Shown: positions 51,601-62,176 of the stretch, piece after piece
Position numbering within the stretch: the first letter of the stretch is position 1
How the letters are laid out: each line of letters begins with the position of its first letter
Assembly: GCA_030377965.1 (NCBI GenBank)
Contig: JAUCGE010000001.1
Location: forward strand, 55,124-119,123
Length of the DNA: 64,000 bases
From: Desulfobacterales bacterium HSG16
Lineage (GTDB): Bacteria; Desulfobacterota; Desulfobacteria; Desulfobacterales; HSG16
Direction: 5' to 3'
Position numbers and translations under genes: made by a program
The notes under the pieces: model-generated
The model's input: only the letters and a program-made list of their open reading frames with translations
What the model was told of the DNA's origin: nothing
Database searches by the model: none

Positions 51601-52679
51601 AACTTCTTCAAATCGGCCCTCATCCGCCTCCGTTAGGCGGCTGGGCTTTTCATATAAAACTGCTCAAAGAAGATATGCGGGAAAAAGGGCATATCAGCGA
51701 AGTCCTGAATATCGGCACATTCAACCGGACGGTAAAAAGCCCGGAATATATCGACGTTCAAAACGGACTCGATTATATTATCAAAAATATCAAATATAAC
51801 CTTGCCGGATACGAGATCTATTACCATGTGGACGGCGGCCCTATAAAAGGGTTTTTATTGAACATCACCTCACAACTCATTGCCTTGATGTTCGGCAGGC
51901 GGATATATCTGAGCTTTCATGCGGGTATATACCAGAAATGTTTTGAAAAAAAAGAACGATTACGAAGGTTTATGGCAGCCTTTATCTTGAAGCTTTCAAA
52001 GGTGATTATCTGCAACAGCGATCTTGTCAAAAACAGGCTCATCGAAATAGGAGCGCCCAGAGAAAAAATATATCCCATACCGGCCTTCAGCCGTCAATAT
52101 ATGACTTTCGAAGAACGGCTTACACCTGACCAGGAAGAATTCTTTCAAACCCATGATCCTGTCCTGATCTCCTACCTTTTTTTCAGAGATGAATATACCC
52201 CTGATATTCTTATAAAAGCAATTGATAAATTAAGAAAAAAATGGCCAAAACTCGGCCTTTTCATAGTGTGTGCTGCCAGAGACCCGGAAGAAGCGGCAAA
52301 TGAGGCTGCCTCAGTTCTGGATATAAAGCAGAGAGGGCTGGAAAATAATATTCGTCTTATAACAGGTCTGAGCCATGACAATTATCTGAGTATTGTAAAG
52401 CGGAGTGCAATTTTTGTTCGTACACCCGAATCAGATGGTGTGAGTTCCTCGGTTCTCGAAGCTATATTTTTGAAAACCCCTGTGGTTGCAAGCCAGAACA
52501 ATACACGGCCCAAAGGATCAATTACATATGAAAGCGGCAATATCAACGATCTTGTGGCTACCATTTCAAGTACTTTGAACAATATTGATAAGATCCGTGC
52601 TGGCCTGAAACCGCCATTTATCGAGAACAACCTGGAAAAAGAATTCAGGGTTCTGTCAGGAAAGGTAAAATCTCCTTGA
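51597..52679 (+). CDS. Glycosyltransferase, GT4 family
   Basis: 360 residues with the GT-B fold. The N-terminus KLLQIGPHPPPLGGWAFHIK and the C-terminal donor-binding motif RTPESDGVSSSVLEAIFLKT (two glutamates seven residues apart) identify a retaining GT4 enzyme using a nucleotide-activated sugar. It overlaps the acyltransferase before it and the deacetylase after it by four bases, so all three are co-translated. Confidence 0.9.
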   Translation: MKLLQIGPHPPPLGGWAFHIKLLKEDMREKGHISEVLNIGTFNRTVKSPEYIDVQNGLDYIIKNIKYNLAGYEIYYHVDGGPIKGFLLNITSQLIALMFGRRIYLSFHAGIYQKCFEKKERLRRFMAAFILKLSKVIICNSDLVKNRLIEIGAPREKIYPIPAFSRQYMTFEERLTPDQEEFFQTHDPVLISYLFFRDEYTPDILIKAIDKLRKKWPKLGLFIVCAARDPEEAANEAASVLDIKQRGLENNIRLITGLSHDNYLSIVKRSAIFVRTPESDGVSSSVLEAIFLKTPVVASQNNTRPKGSITYESGNINDLVATISSTLNNIDKIRAGLKPPFIENNLEKEFRVLSGKVKSP

Positions 52680-53719
52680 TATCTGAAACAATTTTAAAAA
52701 CAAGAGTTTATTTGACTATAGATCTTGAGTGCAAAAAAGATTCAGGCAATGTCGATGGCCCTGTCGAAGGTCGATTTGATAGCTGTGATAAAGCATACGG
52801 CCTTGATTTCATCCTTGAAACTCTGGAGCGATACAGCCTTGTTGCGACATTTTTTACAGAGCCTTTTTTTTCATATCGATTCGGAAAGCAAGCTCTTCAA
52901 TCCGTGTGCGACAGAATTCTTTCATCAGGACATGATATTGAGCTGCATCTTCATCCAGGGTTCAAATCAAAGAATTTCGATCTAAGCGAAGATTTCATGT
53001 TTTCATACGACTATGAAAAACAAAAAGCTGTGATAAGCGAAGGTATTGAGATACTGCTATCCTGCGGAGCAAGCGAACCGACTGCCTTCAGAGCAGGTCA
53101 TTTTTCAGCGGATAACAAAACGCCTGAAGCACTCGCTGCCTGTGGTATCAAAGTTTCATCTAACTACAACCTTGATTATTTGAAAAAAACCTGCAAGATA
53201 GATTCTTCCAGATTTGGCGGGTCTGGATATGACAGTGAGCAAAATAATTATAATCAGCCATTTTTTTATGAAAACAAAGTAATCGAAATGCCATTGACCT
53301 GTTTTTACGAGCGCAATATTTTAAGCCCGTCTGGCAGATTCGGCCTGAAAAGAACCTCCCGTCATATGCAGATCACAGCTTTAAGCCATCCTGAAACCGA
53401 ATGGATGATTCAAAATGCGGACAATCTCGAATTAAATGATATCGTGATCATATTTCATTCTTTTGAGTTCGTTCATATAAAAGACGATAAGAATAATATC
53501 GGAAAACCAATTTTTATAAATATCCGAAGATTTGAACAATTATGTGACTATCTTGTCAGAAATCAATCGAAAATCGAAGTCAGAACAATGAAAGATGCAG
53601 CCCGAAATCCCGGTTGGTTTCAGGACTCAAAAAATGCCAGTGTCCCAAAGATGCCATTTGTTCGAACCGTCGCTGGAAAGATGGAACAATTGAACAAACG
53701 CATCCAGATGATGTTTTAA
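52676..53719 (+). CDS. Polysaccharide deacetylase-like protein (copy 2, divergent)
   Basis: 347 residues. A NodB-like barrel of the WalW/PDA type: YLTIDLECKKDSG with the first Asp, GHDIELHLHPGFKSK with the metal HxH, TAFRAGHFSADNKTPEALAA, and IVIIFHSFEFVHI. It is only distantly related to the first deacetylase in the operon. The start is the TTG at 52676, overlapping the stop of the glycosyltransferase gene. The second of two deacetylases in one operon suggests two substrates or two steps. Confidence 0.78.
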   Translation: MISETILKTRVYLTIDLECKKDSGNVDGPVEGRFDSCDKAYGLDFILETLERYSLVATFFTEPFFSYRFGKQALQSVCDRILSSGHDIELHLHPGFKSKNFDLSEDFMFSYDYEKQKAVISEGIEILLSCGASEPTAFRAGHFSADNKTPEALAACGIKVSSNYNLDYLKKTCKIDSSRFGGSGYDSEQNNYNQPFFYENKVIEMPLTCFYERNILSPSGRFGLKRTSRHMQITALSHPETEWMIQNADNLELNDIVIIFHSFEFVHIKDDKNNIGKPIFINIRRFEQLCDYLVRNQSKIEVRTMKDAARNPGWFQDSKNASVPKMPFVRTVAGKMEQLNKRIQMMF

Positions 53720-53785
53720 ATCGGGCAATGCAAAGAAAAAAATCAATATGATATTACCATTCATGAGGAAAATCATGAGGAAAAA

Positions 53786-54964
53786 ATGAATAAGAAAAAT
53801 TCAGCTGTCATACTCGGAGCGTCCATAACTGGTCTATCCCTAGCCCGAAGCCTTGGCCGGGCAGGTGTAATGGTCTTCAGTCTTGATTTTGACACGATTG
53901 ACAACACTTTCTGGAGCAGATACGGAAAAAAACATGTTCTCCCCAATGGCCTGGCCGGTGAAAAACTGGCTCAATATATCAAAGATTTCGGCGCAGGATT
54001 TGTTGAAAAACCAGTCTTGTACGCGGACAGGGACGAGTATGTTTTTTTGTTGTCAAAACATCGAAAATTATTAGAGCCATTTTTCAGGTTATGCCTGCCT
54101 GAACACGATAAAATTGAGTTGGTAAACAACAAAGCCAGCCTGGCAGAAGAGGCGAAAAAAAATGGTATTGGAGTCCCTGAAATGATGGTAGTGAAGGGCG
54201 GGGACATTGATTTTACAGAAGAAAGCCAATGGAATTTTTTCCCTGCTGTAATCAAGCCACTCTACGGATATATGGTTTTTACCGGTGCTGGTTTCAAGAC
54301 AGAAATCATAAAAGATAAAAAACAATTGCTTCAGATGGTTTCAAAGCAATGTACTTCCGGTATGCCCCATCTTATTCAGGAAATGATTCCAGGATCAGAC
54401 GAAAATGTAGTTTCAGTGTGCTGTTATATCAGCAGGTCATGCAAACCATTAGGAGTTTCATCTTTCAAGAAAATATGCCAGAGTCCTGAAGGAAACGGTA
54501 TCGGTATACTGGTCAAATCAGAATTTCTTCCTATATCTCTGGAAGAGCGACTGGTACGATTTCTTTGTGATATCGGTTTTTACGGCCTTGCAGAAGCGGA
54601 ATTCAAACTTGATGAAAACGACGGACAGTACAAGCTCATTGAGATCAATACAAGACCCTGGCTGCAGATTGATCTGGCTGCCCGATGCGGGTGTAATCTT
54701 GGATATATCAGTTTTGCCGATCTTTGCGGTTTGAGCGAAACAGAAACTGTAAAAAAACCTGCGAATGCAGGAATGTACTGGGTATTCGAACTTCCCTTTA
54801 TCAACCATGTTATCCGGAAGAAAAAACATATCTGTCATCTTCTGCACATGATACCTGGGCCTGGATTTATGAAAAGAGTCTGTCCGGCTATTTTCGCTTT
54901 TGATGATCCGGGGCCTTTTATCCGTTATCTTCGTAATGTTTTTTTCAAAAAAACTGAAGAATGA
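53786..54964 (+). CDS. ATP-grasp ligase (copy 2)
   Basis: 392 residues of the carbamoyl-phosphate-synthetase-like ATP-grasp type: the N-terminal Rossmann part (AVILGASITGLSLARSLGRA), ATP-binding FFPAVIKPLYGYMVFTGAGF, LIQEMIPGSDENVVSVCCY and the metal-binding end FKLDENDGQYKLIEINTRPW. It is different in layout from the first ATP-grasp gene. It probably forms an amide bond between a carboxylate on the sugar or lipid and an amine. It lies just before the asnB gene. Confidence 0.85.
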   Translation: MNKKNSAVILGASITGLSLARSLGRAGVMVFSLDFDTIDNTFWSRYGKKHVLPNGLAGEKLAQYIKDFGAGFVEKPVLYADRDEYVFLLSKHRKLLEPFFRLCLPEHDKIELVNNKASLAEEAKKNGIGVPEMMVVKGGDIDFTEESQWNFFPAVIKPLYGYMVFTGAGFKTEIIKDKKQLLQMVSKQCTSGMPHLIQEMIPGSDENVVSVCCYISRSCKPLGVSSFKKICQSPEGNGIGILVKSEFLPISLEERLVRFLCDIGFYGLAEAEFKLDENDGQYKLIEINTRPWLQIDLAARCGCNLGYISFADLCGLSETETVKKPANAGMYWVFELPFINHVIRKKKHICHLLHMIPGPGFMKRVCPAIFAFDDPGPFIRYLRNVFFKKTEE

Positions 54965-55086
54965 GACATATGGAGAATCTGATAGATGGGAACATACGAA
55001 GAAAAGAGAAAATATCAGACGGCCTTGCCGGGTTTCTGATGCCGTTTTACTTTTTTGTGCCACACTAAAAAGAGAGGGATTGTCCA

Positions 55087-56985
55087 ATGTGCGGAATTGC
55101 CGGAATTATCCAGGGCTGGGAGGCTTCTTCAATATCCGAACAATTACGGAAGATGACCGACATTTTGTCCCACAGAGGGCCTGATGGTCATGGAATTCAT
55201 GTTGACGGGCCTGTTGGGCTGGGACATCGGCGACTTTCGATCATCGACCTTGTTGCTGGCAGTCAGCCAATGTCCTGCCAGAACGAAAATCTTTGGATCA
55301 CCTATAACGGTGAAGTCTATAATTTCAAAGAGATAAGGGAAAATCTGGAAAAAAAAGGGCATGTTTTTTTAACAGAATCAGACACCGAGGTTCTTCTTCA
55401 CGCTTATGAAGCCTATGGAGAAAATTGTGTCGATTATTTCAGGGGCATGTTCGCTTTTGCCATCTGGGACAAGAAAAATCGCTCTCTTTTCTGTGCAAGG
55501 GACAGACTCGGCAAGAAACCTTTTTATTATTATTTCGATAAAAACAGGCTGGTGTTCGGATCTGAAATTAAATCCATATTGCAGGCAGACGGAATAGAGC
55601 GCGAACTCGACATGTCTGCATTAAAAGACTATTTGACATATCTTTACGTCCCTTTTCCAAAAACTATTTTCAAGAAAATATTCAAGCTGCCGCCAGCTCA
55701 TTGCATGACTGTTCGAGTTTCAGACACAGATTCATTTACTCTGGACATTTCCGTCAGACCCTATTGGGACCTTGATTATCGCCCGGACTATTCCATGACA
55801 GAGGAAAAGTGTATGGAAGAACTGGAAGAAAGGCTGGTCCAATCGGTGAAGCTTCGTCTGGTCAGCGATGTGCCTCTGGGCGCATTTTTAAGCGGAGGGA
55901 TCGATTCTTCCGCTGTGGTGGCCATGATGAGTAATGTCATGGACACACCGGTAAAGACTTTTTCTATCGGGTTTGAGGAAAGCGATTTCAGTGAACTCGA
56001 ATATGCCCGCATGGTAGCCCAAAGATATGGCACTGATCACCATGAAATAATAGTCAAACCCGAATCCATTGATGTGATAAATAAACTGGCATGGCAATAT
56101 GACGAACCTTTTGCAGATCCTTCAGCTCTTCCGACTTATTATGTATCAAAGGCTGCCAGTGAACATGTCACCGTGATTCTTTCCGGTGACGGCGGTGATG
56201 AAACCTTTGCCGGATATGACCGGTATTCCAATTATTTCAAGTTTATGAAGGCAGACGTGATTCCGGCAAAACTTCGATCTATGATTTTTAAAACAATTTC
56301 TGAAAAAATGCCATACGGAATGAAGGGGCAGGGAATCTTACGCCATCTGTCAAGACAGGATTTCTCACGCTTTGCAGGCATGATCACCCACAGTCAGCCC
56401 GGTTATTTCAAGGATTTGTTTCACGAAGATGTGTGCCGATCTTCGGAGTCTGCTCCAGAATTTTATAACGAAGATTTTAGATTTCTCAAGCGGTTTTATG
56501 ATGATTCCAGAGGGGCTGCAACGCTTTCACGGCTTCAATATATGGACGTAAAAGCTTATCTGGCAGAGGATATTCTTACAAAAGTGGATCGAGCAAGTAT
56601 GCTTTGTTCCTTAGAAACCAGAGCGCCTCTTTTAGATCATACACTTTTGGAATGGATCGGAACCATACCTTCTGAATTTCATATGAAAAATTCGGAAAAA
56701 AAATATATTCTCAAAAGATCGCTGGAAAAGCATTTACCAAATGAAATTCTATATCGGAAAAAAATGGGTTTCAACATGCCTACGACCTGGTTCAAGGACG
56801 AATTTACCGAATACTGCTCAGACCTTCTTTTATCTGACAGATTCAAAAATCGGAGACTTTTTAACCCGGTTTTTATCGAAAAACTGCTTTCAGGCAGCTC
56901 GAAACCAGGAAGGGATTTAAGCGAAAAAATATGGAGCCTGGTTTTTTTCGAACAATGGTGTATAAACTGGCTTGATGACGCATAA
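55087..56985 (+). CDS. asnB: Asparagine synthetase B-type glutamine amidotransferase
   Basis: 632 residues. N-terminal Ntn glutaminase domain with catalytic Cys2 (MCGIAGIIQG), the HRGPDGHG and LGHRRLSIIDL motifs, and C-terminal ATP-pyrophosphatase (PP-loop) domain with LSGGIDSSAVVAMM and GDGGDETFAGY. It transfers amide nitrogen from glutamine to a carboxylate; in surface-polymer operons the acceptor is often a uronic acid or precursor, not aspartate. The ribosome binding site AGAGAGGGA precedes it. It is the last clearly biosynthetic gene of the operon. Confidence 0.93.
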   Translation: MCGIAGIIQGWEASSISEQLRKMTDILSHRGPDGHGIHVDGPVGLGHRRLSIIDLVAGSQPMSCQNENLWITYNGEVYNFKEIRENLEKKGHVFLTESDTEVLLHAYEAYGENCVDYFRGMFAFAIWDKKNRSLFCARDRLGKKPFYYYFDKNRLVFGSEIKSILQADGIERELDMSALKDYLTYLYVPFPKTIFKKIFKLPPAHCMTVRVSDTDSFTLDISVRPYWDLDYRPDYSMTEEKCMEELEERLVQSVKLRLVSDVPLGAFLSGGIDSSAVVAMMSNVMDTPVKTFSIGFEESDFSELEYARMVAQRYGTDHHEIIVKPESIDVINKLAWQYDEPFADPSALPTYYVSKAASEHVTVILSGDGGDETFAGYDRYSNYFKFMKADVIPAKLRSMIFKTISEKMPYGMKGQGILRHLSRQDFSRFAGMITHSQPGYFKDLFHEDVCRSSESAPEFYNEDFRFLKRFYDDSRGAATLSRLQYMDVKAYLAEDILTKVDRASMLCSLETRAPLLDHTLLEWIGTIPSEFHMKNSEKKYILKRSLEKHLPNEILYRKKMGFNMPTTWFKDEFTEYCSDLLLSDRFKNRRLFNPVFIEKLLSGSSKPGRDLSEKIWSLVFFEQWCINWLDDA

Positions 56986-57124
56986 GGGAACCCCCAAAAA
57001 ATAATATACTCGATATCAGGCAAGGTTGTACTCGTATTCAAGGCGCTGTAAAGGCTTCATATTTCTACTATTCACTCTTTGCAGCAACGTAGAATATTTT
57101 ATTTCAATTTCCGGGAGGTGCAAT

Positions 57125-59326
57125 ATGAAGTCAAACAAATTTTATCAAAATCATGACATGAAAAAACCATTGCTGTCAATGTTGCTGTCAATCATCTGTA
57201 TAATTCTTATATTTATATCACCGATTCAGGCTGATTCAGGTGATCTGATAGACAAACCAATTTTGTCTCGTGAATCGGCAAGGCGAATTGTGGGCGGTGC
57301 TATAGTAGTGGATGAAGATGCCTGGCCGTGGATGGCTGCTCTTGTAGAACCGGGCAGGCCTGCTGCTTCCAGTCAGTTTTGCGGAGCTTCTCTTATTCAT
57401 CCAGGATGGGTACTCACCGCAGCTCATTGCCTTGAAGATATGGCATTGTTGAAACCTGAAGATGTGGAAGTTGTCTTAAAGGCTCACGATCTTGAAAATG
57501 ATACTGGAATAAGAGTCAAAGTAAAAAGAATCATTCGCCACCCTTACTGGTACGATGGCAATGATGACACTTCCGATTCTGACATTGCTCTTCTGGAACT
57601 GGAAAACGAAGTGACATCCTGTGAAACACTTGCTCTATACAGAGGAGAAAGTACCCTGGAAGGTAAAGAGTCTATTGTAACAGGCTGGGGAAGTACAATC
57701 GGATGGAACCAGCAATATGAGGAAGAATATCCAGCAAAAATGCGGCAGGTTTCTCTGCCCATAGTTTCCAACATTGAGTGTACCAGGTCTATCACGCCGG
57801 ATTACACCATTGATTTTAAGATGGATGAGACTATTTTATGCGCGGGATTTTTTGAAGGCGGCAAGGATTCATGTTTCGGCGATTCTGGAGGCCCTCTTGT
57901 GATTTCCGAAGACGGCCAATGGAAGCAGGCAGGTATAGTCAGCTCGGGAACAGGAAGTGAATGCGCTCAAAGAGGCTCATACGGCTCATACACACGGGTT
58001 TCCGATTTTATTGGTTTTATAGATCAATATGTTCCAAACCAGACAGAAGCGGTTTCCACCCTTTACTTTTCCCATATTGCAAGCGGGGGTGTTTTTGATA
58101 CAAAAGCAGGCTTGATCAACTCCGGCCCCTCTGACATAAGCGGCATTTTACATGTATATGATAGAACCGGGCAGGAAATTTTTTCGGAAAGAAAAGAAAT
58201 CAGCATAAAAGCATTGAACCATATAGTCCTGAAAATCAGCCAGGCATTTGAAAATCCAGCTCAGATCAGCTATATGACCTTTGAATCAACATCTGGTGCA
58301 GTCGCAGGATATGTCAAATTTTTTATTGAGGGAAAATATCGTGCTGCAATACCTGCTGTGAATCAGTTGAATACTGGTGATATTCATATACCCCATATTG
58401 TATCGAATACAAACTGGTGGACGGGCATAAATCTTGTCAACATATCCAGTTTCCCACAAAACCCCAATATAATATTCAACACCGGTGACAGCATCACAAT
58501 TCCTCTGGCAGCCCGTGAACACAGGGCATTTACCATAGGACAACTGTTCGATGGCAAACCAACGCCAGGCATCAAATCAGCAGTAATTTCAGGTACTACC
58601 GACATCATCGGGCTGGCTCTTTTTGCTAACACAGATAAAGCTCCGAACGATTTCATGGGCGGTGTTTCCTTGAAAAGTAAAGTCGCTCAAAATCTTTATT
58701 TTCCCTATATCGCTGATCAGGCAGGTTTATGGACAGGTATTGTCCTTTATAACCCTTCCGATTCCATCACAAAATTATCGATTATGCCTTACACAAAAAC
58801 AGGAACATTGCTGAAAGAGCTTGAAGTTACATTGGATGGAAAAGAAAAGTATTTTAAAACCACGACGGCTATGAAATTGCCCGAAAACACTGCATGGTTT
58901 GAATTAAACGCCGGCAGCGGTATCAGCGCATTTACATTGACAGGGGCCTATAGCGGAGATCGAATGGCTTCGGTGGGCGGCATTAACAGTAGTTTTAAAT
59001 CAGGTTTGTTCCCAATAACTGACCCTGATGATACAACTATGATAGTCCTTGCGAATACGGAAAGCCAGTCTGCTTCAATCAACTTCAAGGCCATTGATGC
59101 AGAAGGCAGAGAGATCGCTGCAAAAGTTATGAACCTGGCAGGCCATGCCCGTATCGTTGAAACTGCGGAAGAAATTTTTCTTCAAAACATCAGGGATGCT
59201 GCCTGTATCATATATTCTTCGAACCGCAGGCTTGCCGCAATAGAGATAAACTCTTCTGCAGATGGTATGTTTTTAGACGCTCTGCCTGTTGTAGAGGTTC
59301 TGCCGGGTACGATTGTTTCAAAATAG
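57125..59326 (+). CDS. Secreted trypsin-like serine protease with C-terminal beta repeats
   Basis: 733 residues. Signal peptide near residues 14-36 (LLSMLLSIICIILIFISPIQ). The S1A trypsin domain starts at Ile55 after Arg54 (RRIVGGAI), a zymogen-style cleavage site, and contains the triad His101 (LTAAHC), Asp153 (SDIALLEL) and Ser254 (FGDSGGPLV), with Asp248 six residues before the serine predicting Arg/Lys specificity. The last 400 residues consist of about four ~100-residue beta repeats with signatures such as YFPYIADQAGLWTGIVLYNP and HIPHIVSNTNWWTGINLVNI. These may bind the cell surface or matrix. The ATG at 57125 follows GGGAGGTG. Confidence 0.9.
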   Translation: MKSNKFYQNHDMKKPLLSMLLSIICIILIFISPIQADSGDLIDKPILSRESARRIVGGAIVVDEDAWPWMAALVEPGRPAASSQFCGASLIHPGWVLTAAHCLEDMALLKPEDVEVVLKAHDLENDTGIRVKVKRIIRHPYWYDGNDDTSDSDIALLELENEVTSCETLALYRGESTLEGKESIVTGWGSTIGWNQQYEEEYPAKMRQVSLPIVSNIECTRSITPDYTIDFKMDETILCAGFFEGGKDSCFGDSGGPLVISEDGQWKQAGIVSSGTGSECAQRGSYGSYTRVSDFIGFIDQYVPNQTEAVSTLYFSHIASGGVFDTKAGLINSGPSDISGILHVYDRTGQEIFSERKEISIKALNHIVLKISQAFENPAQISYMTFESTSGAVAGYVKFFIEGKYRAAIPAVNQLNTGDIHIPHIVSNTNWWTGINLVNISSFPQNPNIIFNTGDSITIPLAAREHRAFTIGQLFDGKPTPGIKSAVISGTTDIIGLALFANTDKAPNDFMGGVSLKSKVAQNLYFPYIADQAGLWTGIVLYNPSDSITKLSIMPYTKTGTLLKELEVTLDGKEKYFKTTTAMKLPENTAWFELNAGSGISAFTLTGAYSGDRMASVGGINSSFKSGLFPITDPDDTTMIVLANTESQSASINFKAIDAEGREIAAKVMNLAGHARIVETAEEIFLQNIRDAACIIYSSNRRLAAIEINSSADGMFLDALPVVEVLPGTIVSK

Positions 59327-59341
59327 TTTTTTGAAACAATC
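59311..59341. terminator. Shared hairpin at the convergent ends of protease and copA
   Basis: GATTGTTTCAAAA (59311-59323) and its exact complement (59329-59341) around a five-base loop. The protease stop codon (59324-59326) is in the loop and the copA stop codon (59340-59342) is at the far edge. Flanking runs of T on each strand make it a plausible bidirectional terminator. Confidence 0.7.
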
Positions 59342-61817
59342 AGTCATCAAGTTTTTTACCGAATCTTTTCAGCAGGAGGGAATTGCCCACAACCGTCAGA
59401 GATGAAAACCACATGGCGATACATGCCCATTCAGGCTTCAATGTAAGGCCGTTTACAGGATATAATATTCCGGCTGCTACCGGAATCATAAGGATGTTAT
59501 AAAAAAATGCCCAGAAAAAGTTTATTTTTATCGTGGTCAGGGTTTTTCTTCCCAGTCTTACTGATCTTTCCACATCCAGGAGAGTATTGTTGACAAGGAT
59601 TACATCCCCGGTCTCTTTTGCTATATCCGAGCCAGAACCAACTGCAATGCCTATATCAGCCTGGGCCAGGGCGGGAGCATCATTTATCCCGTCCCCCGCC
59701 ATACCGGTTATATAACCTGCTTCCTGCCATTTTTTGACAATCCTTATTTTGTCCTCGGGCAGCACTTCTGCCTCTACTTCACTTATACCAACTTCATCTC
59801 CAACTGTGCGGGCCGCACGGTAATTATCCCCTGATATCAGAGCTGTTTTTATCCCCATATCGTGAAGTTTTTGAACAGCCTTTCGCGAATCCTTTTTTAT
59901 GGTATCAAAAAGTGCTATTATCCCGATAACCTGATCTTTGACCAGAATATAAATAGTGGTTTTACCCTGGTTCGATAATTCCTCCCCCAGTTTTTTTACC
60001 TCAGATAGAGATTTTATCGTCTTGCTGACAAATTTCAGATTACCAGCTTTTGCGATACTTCCATCTGCAAGAGTACAGCTCGTTCCGTACCCTTCAATTT
60101 CTTTTGCGTTTTTAGTCTCATCAACAAAAATATTTTGCTCGACAGCTTTTTTCACCACGGCTTCTGCCAGAGGATGGGTAGAATTTGTCTCAATACTTGC
60201 CGCTATCTTCAAAAGATCGTTTTCAGATATTTCTACTAACGGATAAATTCCAGATACTTCAGGTTCTCCTTTTGTAATAGTTCCGGTCTTGTCGAAAAGC
60301 ATTACATCAAGCCCGGAGATGTTTTCAAGAACAGATGCTCTCTTAAAAAGGATTCCACGTTTCAGCCCCACACCGCTTCCTACCATAATAGCTGTAGGAG
60401 TCGCAAGGCCAAGCGCACAAGGACAGGCTATCACCAGAACCGCGATCATAAGTTGAAATGCAAAAATAAACCGGGTGGAACCGTCAGGAGGAGCAATATC
60501 TATTACAAAAAACCAGATGATAAAAGTTGCAATTGCAATAACGACAACGACGGGGACAAAATAGTTTGAAACAATATCGGCCAGACGCTGTATTGGAGCC
60601 TTATCTGCCTGAGCATCTTCGACCATTTTTATTATCCGGGACAGCATTGTATCTTTACCAGTTCCGTCCGTTCTGACTGTTATCACCCCGGATTTATTTA
60701 TGGTAGCACCAATGACCTTATCTCCAGACTTTTTTTCCACCGGAAGGGATTCGCCCGTGATCATGGATTCATTAACGCTTGTAGCTCCTTCTATTATCTC
60801 GCCATCAACCGGAATTTTTTCTCCAGGACGGACAATCACAATATCCCCAACCTCAATCCGGGATATGGGAACCATGATCTGTTCCCCGTTTTCCTGTATT
60901 CTGACAGTGTCGGCCTGTAAAGATATGAGTTTTTCCAGAGCCTGTCCGGTTTTTCCCTTTGCTCTGGCCTCAAGCATTTTCCCTGTCATGATGAAAGTTA
61001 TCAGCATTGCCGAACTGTCAAAAAAAGTATGTGAGCCGGGATCGAGAAAAAACAGGGAAAAGACGCTGTAAAAATAGGCTGCCGAAATTCCCATAGAAAT
61101 GAGAACATCCATGTTTGCCATGCGATTTTTGAGTGAATTCCAGGCTCCTTCATAAAAGGTTCGCCCTGATACAAACTGGACAAGACTTGAAAGAACAAAC
61201 ATTATATAATTGGTCTTTACATGTCCAAAAGGCATAGTGTACATCAAGATTACGAGAGGGATCGTAAGGGATAGGGCAAAAATAAATCGAAATGTCTCTT
61301 TGCCCGGCCCCTTTGAGTTTTTTGAAAAATCTTCTTCTCTGACCGGTTCGTATCCAGCGTTGCTGACAACCTGAAAAATTCTTTGCTCGTCCATCAGGCC
61401 CTGATCAAATTCGACAAAGCATTTTTCAACGGAAAAGTTGACCCCGGCCTTTTTAACCCCGGCCTCTCCAGCAAGAGCCTTTTCAACAGCTCCAGCACAG
61501 TTTGTACAAGTCATTCCCCGGATGTGAAATGAAATTGAATCTGTGGCTTTTATTCCATTTTCTACCAAAGCCGTCTCTTTATCCGAATCCAGGACTGTCT
61601 CTGTTTCTGGTGGTTTTACGTCAAAACCGTCTTCGATAATGGCAGCTTTCAATTGTTCCAGATCTGTCTTTTTTTCATCAAAGGTTACCGCAGCGTTCGA
61701 ATTTTTGAGGGAAACCTCCACTTCGAAGACTCCTTCAATACCTTCAATGGCCATAGTGACAGCTTTTACACAATGGTCGCACATCATTCCATAAACAGGG
61801 ATAGTCTCGGTCTTCAT
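59340..61817 (-). CDS. copA: Copper-translocating P-type ATPase
   Basis: 825 residues. A P1B-type pump that exports Cu(I) across the inner membrane. Two N-terminal metal-binding domains (CxxC: GMMCDHC with Cys13/Cys16, and GMTCTNC near residue 105), eight membrane helices, the ion-site CPC in [15 protein letters not shown], the TGES actuator motif, the phosphorylation Asp in [18 protein letters not shown], and [18 protein letters not shown]. It follows copZ by 25 bases and csoR further upstream, forming a copper-resistance operon. Confidence 0.97.
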   Translation of the reverse strand: MKTETIPVYGMMCDHCVKAVTMAIEGIEGVFEVEVSLKNSNAAVTFDEKKTDLEQLKAAIIEDGFDVKPPETETVLDSDKETALVENGIKATDSISFHIRGMTCTNCAGAVEKALAGEAGVKKAGVNFSVEKCFVEFDQGLMDEQRIFQVVSNAGYEPVREEDFSKNSKGPGKETFRFIFALSLTIPLVILMYTMPFGHVKTNYIMFVLSSLVQFVSGRTFYEGAWNSLKNRMANMDVLISMGISAAYFYSVFSLFFLDPGSHTFFDSSAMLITFIMTGKMLEARAKGKTGQALEKLISLQADTVRIQENGEQIMVPISRIEVGDIVIVRPGEKIPVDGEIIEGATSVNESMITGESLPVEKKSGDKVIGATINKSGVITVRTDGTGKDTMLSRIIKMVEDAQADKAPIQRLADIVSNYFVPVVVVIAIATFIIWFFVIDIAPPDGSTRFIFAFQLMIAVLVIACPCALGLATPTAIMVGSGVGLKRGILFKRASVLENISGLDVMLFDKTGTITKGEPEVSGIYPLVEISENDLLKIAASIETNSTHPLAEAVVKKAVEQNIFVDETKNAKEIEGYGTSCTLADGSIAKAGNLKFVSKTIKSLSEVKKLGEELSNQGKTTIYILVKDQVIGIIALFDTIKKDSRKAVQKLHDMGIKTALISGDNYRAARTVGDEVGISEVEAEVLPEDKIRIVKKWQEAGYITGMAGDGINDAPALAQADIGIAVGSGSDIAKETGDVILVNNTLLDVERSVRLGRKTLTTIKINFFWAFFYNILMIPVAAGILYPVNGLTLKPEWACIAMWFSSLTVVGNSLLLKRFGKKLDD

Positions 61818-61842
61818 TTTGTTTGATCTCCTGTCTTTTAAA

Positions 61843-62055
61843 TCAGGCGTTTTCCCTGGCTGTAAAACCGAATTTCTGAATCTCTTCTATCATCTGCTCC
61901 ATATCGACAGATTCTGAATCACTGCTAAAAAGAGCTTCTTTTTTTTCCAGGCTGACGGATACATTTGATACGCCCTCATATTTTCCGATTATCTTTTCCA
62001 CCCGTTTGACACAATTCATGCAGGACATTCCATCCACAAAAAGTTTCTTTTCCAT
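61843..62055 (-). CDS. copZ: Copper chaperone (HMA domain)
   Basis: 70 residues, a single HMA fold. The copper-binding CxxC is in [15 protein letters not shown] (Cys12, Cys15). CopZ delivers Cu(I) to CopA or CsoR. The acidic C-terminal half ([16 protein letters not shown]) is typical. The gene sits between csoR and copA on the same strand. Confidence 0.93.
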   Translation of the reverse strand: MEKKLFVDGMSCMNCVKRVEKIIGKYEGVSNVSVSLEKKEALFSSDSESVDMEQMIEEIQKFGFTARENA

Positions 62056-62176
62056 GACTTCTCCTATTTAAATCAATGTAAGCTATTGATTTTATGTTCT
62101 CAACCTTTTCCGATTTTTATGTGTGCATATGTTCGTGAACAATGATCATGATTTCTACTTTATAATTGATAAATTT

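Noticed and set aside
54961..55068. 35-codon frame overlapping the stop of the second ATP-grasp gene
   Set aside because: It has a 4-base overlap start but no ribosome binding site of its own, no motif and low-complexity composition; probably chance.
47311..59326. Full exosortase/PEP-CTERM locus
   Set aside because: Accessory-type genes are present but no exosortase membrane protein or PEP-CTERM target was found.
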